DNA of 64,000 bases. Source: Xylaria sp. FL1777. Taxonomy: Eukaryota > Ascomycota > Sordariomycetes > Xylariales > Xylariaceae. The stretch lies in assembly GCA_022578965.1 (NCBI GenBank), contig MU400692.1:20798-84797 (forward strand), written 5' to 3'. Positions 59,762-64,000 of this stretch are shown piece by piece (within the stretch, counting starts at the first letter, position 1; each line of letters begins with the position of its first letter). The position numbers and the translations under genes were made by a program. The notes beneath the pieces were generated by a model. That model did not search any database. It was given only the letters and a program-made list of their open reading frames with translations, and was not told the DNA's origin.

Positions 59762-60863
59762 CCTTTCAACGGCTGCACTCGGCGACTACGGTAGAGTCTC
59801 CGGTCATGGACGGACGGATGGCCGTGCAGCGAGGGCAAAATAAAGATAGAGGCAGACAGCCTTCGCATGTACTCGAATCGCGCATAGTGTGGGTTCGCTA
59901 TATTGTTGGAAGATCAAGTCGTTGCGGCGCAAGAAACAGTGCAGAGGGAAGTCGAAGGCTCGGTCCGACAGAGAAAGGTGACGACAACCGGTGAGCCATT
60001 CAAGTGGGCATCGCGCACAGGAGAAATATTTCGGGTACCTAGGTAAGGCAGGCAAGGTATGTAGGTAGACTGGGTAGGTGTGATAAACTACTGGGTAGAC
60101 AGTCTTTTGCGGCGGCAAAAAGAATGCGGGACGAGAGGAGGGCCCAGGTTTCCCAGCACAGTCAGTCAGTACAGTACAGTTGGTAGTGGACTAGCAGTCT
60201 CGGTCATAGAGGCATTGATTGAGGGCTTGGTATGGGGATGCTTTAGGTAGGTCTGTGAGGACTGGTTACGTGGGTGCAGGGAACCCCCAGTGTCAGAAAC
60301 AAGACAGTCGAGGCAAGCCAGCAAGGTGCCTCGTGTAGCACATTCGCTGCGTGGAACACTGGACTAGAGCACCATGACACAATACAGCACTCAACTGAGG
60401 TTCGGGCTGAAGAATAGTCGGGTCCAGAGCGACGCCAATGTCACCTACGGGGTCGCAGGCTTGGGCTTGCGAGTGTTGGCGCGCGACGGGCCAGTGGAAA
60501 AAGGCAGACAGATACCTAGGCTGCTGTGGGTGCGATCCCGGGCGCTACCTTGGTACCTCGAGATGAGCGGTATCGAGTGGGAGTTGATCGGGACAAGGAA
60601 AAAAACATTAGCCCAATTAAGCGAAAAAGAAATGGCATAGAATTGCGCCGATGGGGATGTTGGGGGGATGGATGGGGGGGAGGGGGCGATCTGGGAGATG
60701 GGCAAATTTGGGGGGTTTCTTCTTTTCAGCTCTCACTGAGGGGCTGATGATGGTGTTATTTGAGTGGTATCAGTAATTCAGACATTGGGTGATAAGAGGC
60801 GCCGGAAGTGAGCAAAAGAAGTGAGCTAGTGTACGTAGGTAGCAGGTAGCGGGTGGGTAGGCA

Positions 60864-60884
60864 AGTAGGTAGGTAGGTAGGTAG
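60864..60884. repeat. GTAG tetranucleotide repeat
   Basis: Five tandem GTAG units, continuing imperfectly into GATAGAG. Confidence 0.85.
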
Positions 60885-61756
60885 ATAGAGTACGTCGGCA
60901 GGTGGGGTGGCCCTTCTGTTTAAGCTAAGAAGGGCTTCAACTGATTGATTGGGATCAGGATTGGGGGTTGAGATGGATGGAGAAGAGAGGAGCGTGTTAG
61001 TAGCCATTGACTGGTCTGTCTCGGTCGGCCCCTCCCTGCCGCATGTTCCGTCGGGTTTTATGTGGGGTCCTCCCAGGCTAGCGTAGCGTGCTGTAGATAT
61101 TGATTAGTGAGGATATCGACCTACCTAGGTACCTAGCTAGGTAGTGTGCAGCTCAGTTATAGGGGCTTTACACCAGGACCGGGCACCCTGGTACCTAAGT
61201 CTCTCCTATTGAGTTGACGTTAGAGGTAGGTAGGTACCTACCTAGTATACTTGCCGTAAGTACCCATCTCAAGCGTTCCGCCAGGTGCATCTGAGCACCG
61301 ACTGTAAACTGGGTCCGATGATTGTAACCAGACAACCAGACGATTCCAATTGTTAGAGTAGGCACACTTAGCAGGATCGATGATTGGTTAGTGGTAGTTT
61401 ATGGTATCCTCTGAGGTGGACCGTCGATTCACTAGGCCAAGGGAGGACTTGCCGAAAACAGCAGTCTGCCTCCATTGCCCAGGTCCAGATCTCTCTTCCA
61501 TTCTTCCATCTACCCTCACTGGGAGAAAAACACAACGGCAGAGTAGCGACGGGAACAGGCAGCACCAGCCACGAGATCAGCAAACCAGGCCCTGTATTTT
61601 TTTTAACCTACATCCTCTGACCTACCACGTCTGGGCAGTATCATGATGTAGTGGTATTCTGTCGGAGCCCGCCAGGACTATGCCAGCTATGCATCGCCAA
61701 CTAATAGCTGTTGCTGTGCTTCTGCATTTTTTGACAAGCGCCCGTTCCCTCGCACT

Positions 61757-61770
61757 CACACACACACACA
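61757..61770. repeat. CA dinucleotide repeat
   Basis: Seven CA units in non-coding DNA. Confidence 0.85.
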
Positions 61771-62714
61771 ATCGCAAGGGTTACGTGCCGGAGGGCAGCC
61801 AACCGTTTGGATTTTCCGTCCATGTGTGGCGAGCCCTGCTTGCCCGGAATTCGGCCTGTTGCATCGATGCGGTGTCTCTTTGTGCATACTATGTAGCTCT
61901 CCTAGATAGTCTGCTAGGCAACTAACTTGGCGTCCATTCAAAACGCTTATGCAGCCCTGACCGGCTGGGATGTTGCGATGTGCTAGAATGGTGAGAGAAG
62001 GCGTAAGCACCAAAATCTACACGCAGCGCCTGAGGTCGGCTGCTGGTAGGTGTTTAGGTAAGAGAGTCGTGGGTGGTCAGTCGAATTGGCGAGGAATAGC
62101 ATGAATTGGGGGACGCAGTGGTAGAAATGGCAGCCGTTGGGAGACGGTGAGCAAATATATGTGTTCCTGTCCTCCACCCCCTGATGACAGTTCCATCAAC
62201 AAGAGGCCATTCGGTGCCTAATCAGACCACTGGAAATTTCTAGCCGCACTCTTTGCAAGGTCAGCTTCGTCAAAGGTGTCGGCATCGTAGTCGGATCAGC
62301 TCACTTTAAAGCATCATGACCCAGCGCGTTGGTTTCCATTGGCTGCGGCCTTCCACTCAGGCGTAGTGCATGACAGGGTTATAATTCCCCGACCGATTGA
62401 CCTTTCTCCATTTGTAACTTCAGGGCACAGTTCAGGGGATGTTTGCCTGACCGATCATCATGTTTATTGCGGCAGGCAGCATAAGGATCAGAACAGTCTT
62501 ATAAAACATATGGCCATAAAAAATTGTGCCCAGATTGGCGGATCAGAGGATTCACCGTTGGGTGTTGTCCTAGACGGGCAGATCCGCCGCCGGCGAGTCT
62601 CGAACCCGCAAGTGGTCTACATGTACACAGAGAAACTTAGGGCAAACTGACTCACTGTAGCTGGCCCCGATCCGAATCGCTAGAACAGTGGGGAGAGCAG
62701 TTGTTTGGCCCTCG

Positions 62715-62905
62715 ATGGACCAGAACACCAATGTATACGAGATGCAAGCTCACAAGCCTGAAGACCCGATCGTAGAGCTCCTCACCACTTACAACGAGCT
62801 CAACTTGTCACAGGTCGAGGAACTGGACGGAGAGCCGAGCCCCTTGGAGTTTATATCGAACACGCTGGAGTCTTATCTCAGGTGCCTCAGACCAGAATGG
62901 TCCTT
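62715..62905 (+). pseudogene. Broken 5' fragment of a probable JmjC-domain (JMJD7-like) gene
   Basis: From the ATG at 62715 the frame reads MDQNTNVYEMQAHKPEDPIV, then ELLTTYNELNLSQVEELDGE, then PSPLEF. From memory this matches the start of fungal JmjC/cupin proteins, where 'PI..LI.TYNELN...VEEL...PSPLEFMRYV' precedes 'FV.RG..SDW'. After PLEF the homology leaves the frame; a shifted frame seems to keep traces of a G-A-S-D block. The open frame runs on to 63041 but enters AT-rich DNA with low-complexity hydrophobic residues. No catalytic HxD or His follows in the window. I read it as a gene truncated and mutated at the edge of the AT-rich block. Confidence 0.4.
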
Positions 62906-63041
62906 GCGTTTGTACCTCCCTAGCTACACCACCCCTCTACTAATTACAACTTTTTTCACCTCCCTTAATACAAACTCGGAATTCTGGTTTAAAGCAACTA
63001 TATTAATTTTCCTGCTTACATCCTTATTTAAAAAACAATAA

Positions 63042-64000
63042 ACTATAATTTATTTACGCAGCAACTTTAAATTTGTTTAAAGTTATATTTAATTAATTAA
63101 TTATTATATTTTATATATAGTTATATTTTTTTTGTATTTTTTTAACGCTTAGTTTTTGTTATATTGCATACTATAAATTTTTTAACTAAAATATTATTTT
63201 TTTTACTATTATTTTTTCTATAATTATTTTGCTTGCTTATATAGTTTATTATATTAATATTTATATTATTTTTTATATTTAAATTAATTAACTTTTTTAA
63301 TATTATTTTTATTACTTTTAACTTTAAAAATAATTTTAATTATAAAAGCAATAATTTAAATAAAAAATCTAATTTTATATATTAATAATAAGTTATAATA
63401 AACATATAAAAATATTAGTATTATAATTATAATTAAAGCTATAATTTTTATTAGTTTTTAAAAAAATAGCTTTTATTATAAATTATAACTAATAACTAAT
63501 TAAAGCTATAAATATATAAAATAATTAATATATTAAAAAACTTTAAAGTTTAATAGTGTTTTTAAAAAGCTAATATTTAAATAAAATTTAAAAAAAATAA
63601 TATAAATTATAATATTGCTAATATTTTTGCATTTTAAAATAAGCTTTTTACTTTATTTAAATAATTAACTTTTATTAAATTTAATTTTAAAGCATTTAAA
63701 TCTTTTAATAAAAAGCTTTATTAAATTAAAAATATTTATAATATATAATAAATTAAAAAGTTATTTTGTTTTTTTTAGTTTTAAATTTAAAACGTATTTT
63801 TATGTTTTATTGCTTTTTTTTTAGGTATTTTTATAAATTAGCAAACTAAGCATAAATTTTATAATGCAATTAAAGCTAATATATTATTTTTTTATATTAT
63901 TAAAGCATATATAATTATAGCTTTATTATTAAATATATATATATTTTTAATAAGCAATTTTTTATAATAATTTATTAATATTTACTTTTATAATAATAAA
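63042..64000. repeat. Extremely AT-rich block, probable RIP-mutated repeat DNA
   Basis: In lines I counted, only about 2-5 of 60 bases are G or C. CpG is almost absent and TpA is very frequent, and most remaining C lie before T. The words AATTAAAGCTATAA (near 63431 and 63498) and TTAAAGC recur, suggesting old repeated DNA. No coding sequence is possible here. The block runs off the window end. In ascomycetes such DNA usually marks repeat-induced point mutation of transposons, often at subtelomeres, centromeres or gene-poor isochores. Confidence 0.8.

Larger units (their letters stand above)
59762..62714. other. Non-coding region rich in short repeats
   Basis: About 3 kb with no supported gene. 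It probably includes the SCAP promoter. It is dense in CTAGGTA-type palindromes (exact TACCTAGGTA at 60036-60045 and 61122-61131) and simple repeats. Confidence 0.55.

Noticed and set aside
60374..60640. 88-codon open frame upstream of SCAP
   Set aside because: No homology, signal or splice context; it sits in repeat-rich non-coding DNA.
62590..62612. T-arm-like GGGTTCGAGACTC on the minus strand
   Set aside because: It has a B-box-like loop with a 5-bp stem, but there is no A box, D arm or matching acceptor strand upstream, so it is not a tRNA.
1..64000. CRISPR arrays, bacterial operons or phage modules
   Set aside because: None seen; spliceosomal introns and gene content show a eukaryotic (fungal) nuclear genome.

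Overview
This window is nuclear DNA of a filamentous ascomycete (Pezizomycotina, most likely Sordariomycetes). Genes are compact and broken by short introns, mostly 44-150 nt, with GTRNGT-like donors and CTAAY/CTGAC-like branch sites. Gene content is typically fungal: an Hce2-type secreted protein, a HET-domain relic, an NLR-like NACHT protein, cyanase, a DSC ligase subunit and SCAP. The last kilobase is extremely AT-rich, as expected for DNA hit by repeat-induced point mutation (RIP). I cannot name the species from sequence alone.

Layout. 1-2.7 kb: a disordered conserved fungal protein on the minus strand. 2.7-11.6 kb: gene-poor DNA with a HET-domain relic near 11.2 kb. 11.7-18.8 kb: dense housekeeping genes, namely DSC E3 ligase subunit A, a 75-residue HSBP1-like gene in three small exons, a two-thioredoxin-domain ER disulfide isomerase and mitochondrial EF-Tu. 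19.2-31.7 kb: a TAP-type serine peptidase, a secreted protein with Kex2-like sites, NAD kinase, cyanase, a tRNA-like Pol III element and an Hce2-like secreted protein. 32.3-40.8 kb: a two-TM protein divergent from a seven-exon, 1963-residue NLR-like protein. 41.1-51.1 kb: EBP2 and SPB1 (both ribosome biogenesis, convergent), a Cdt2-like WD40 protein and a 14-3-3-like protein. 51-56 kb: gene-poor. 56.2-59.8 kb: SCAP. 59.8-64 kb: microsatellite-rich non-coding DNA, a broken 5' fragment of a probable JmjC gene, then the AT-rich block.

Functional links. DSC subunit A and SCAP act in the same fungal SREBP (sterol/oxygen-sensing) pathway and lie about 42 kb apart. EBP2 and SPB1 both serve 60S maturation in the nucleolus. 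The PDI, DSC and SCAP products share the endomembrane system. The NLR-like gene is the best candidate for an undescribed system: an alpha/beta-hydrolase effector-like domain, a NACHT-like NTPase whose Walker B region lacks the usual acidic residues, an ankyrin sensor region, and a C-terminus with 14- and 18-residue polyglutamine tracts.

Exon joins were built by hand from splice-site sequence and frame continuity. Where a start is given, I checked that it is ATG. All family calls come from motif recognition without any database search.
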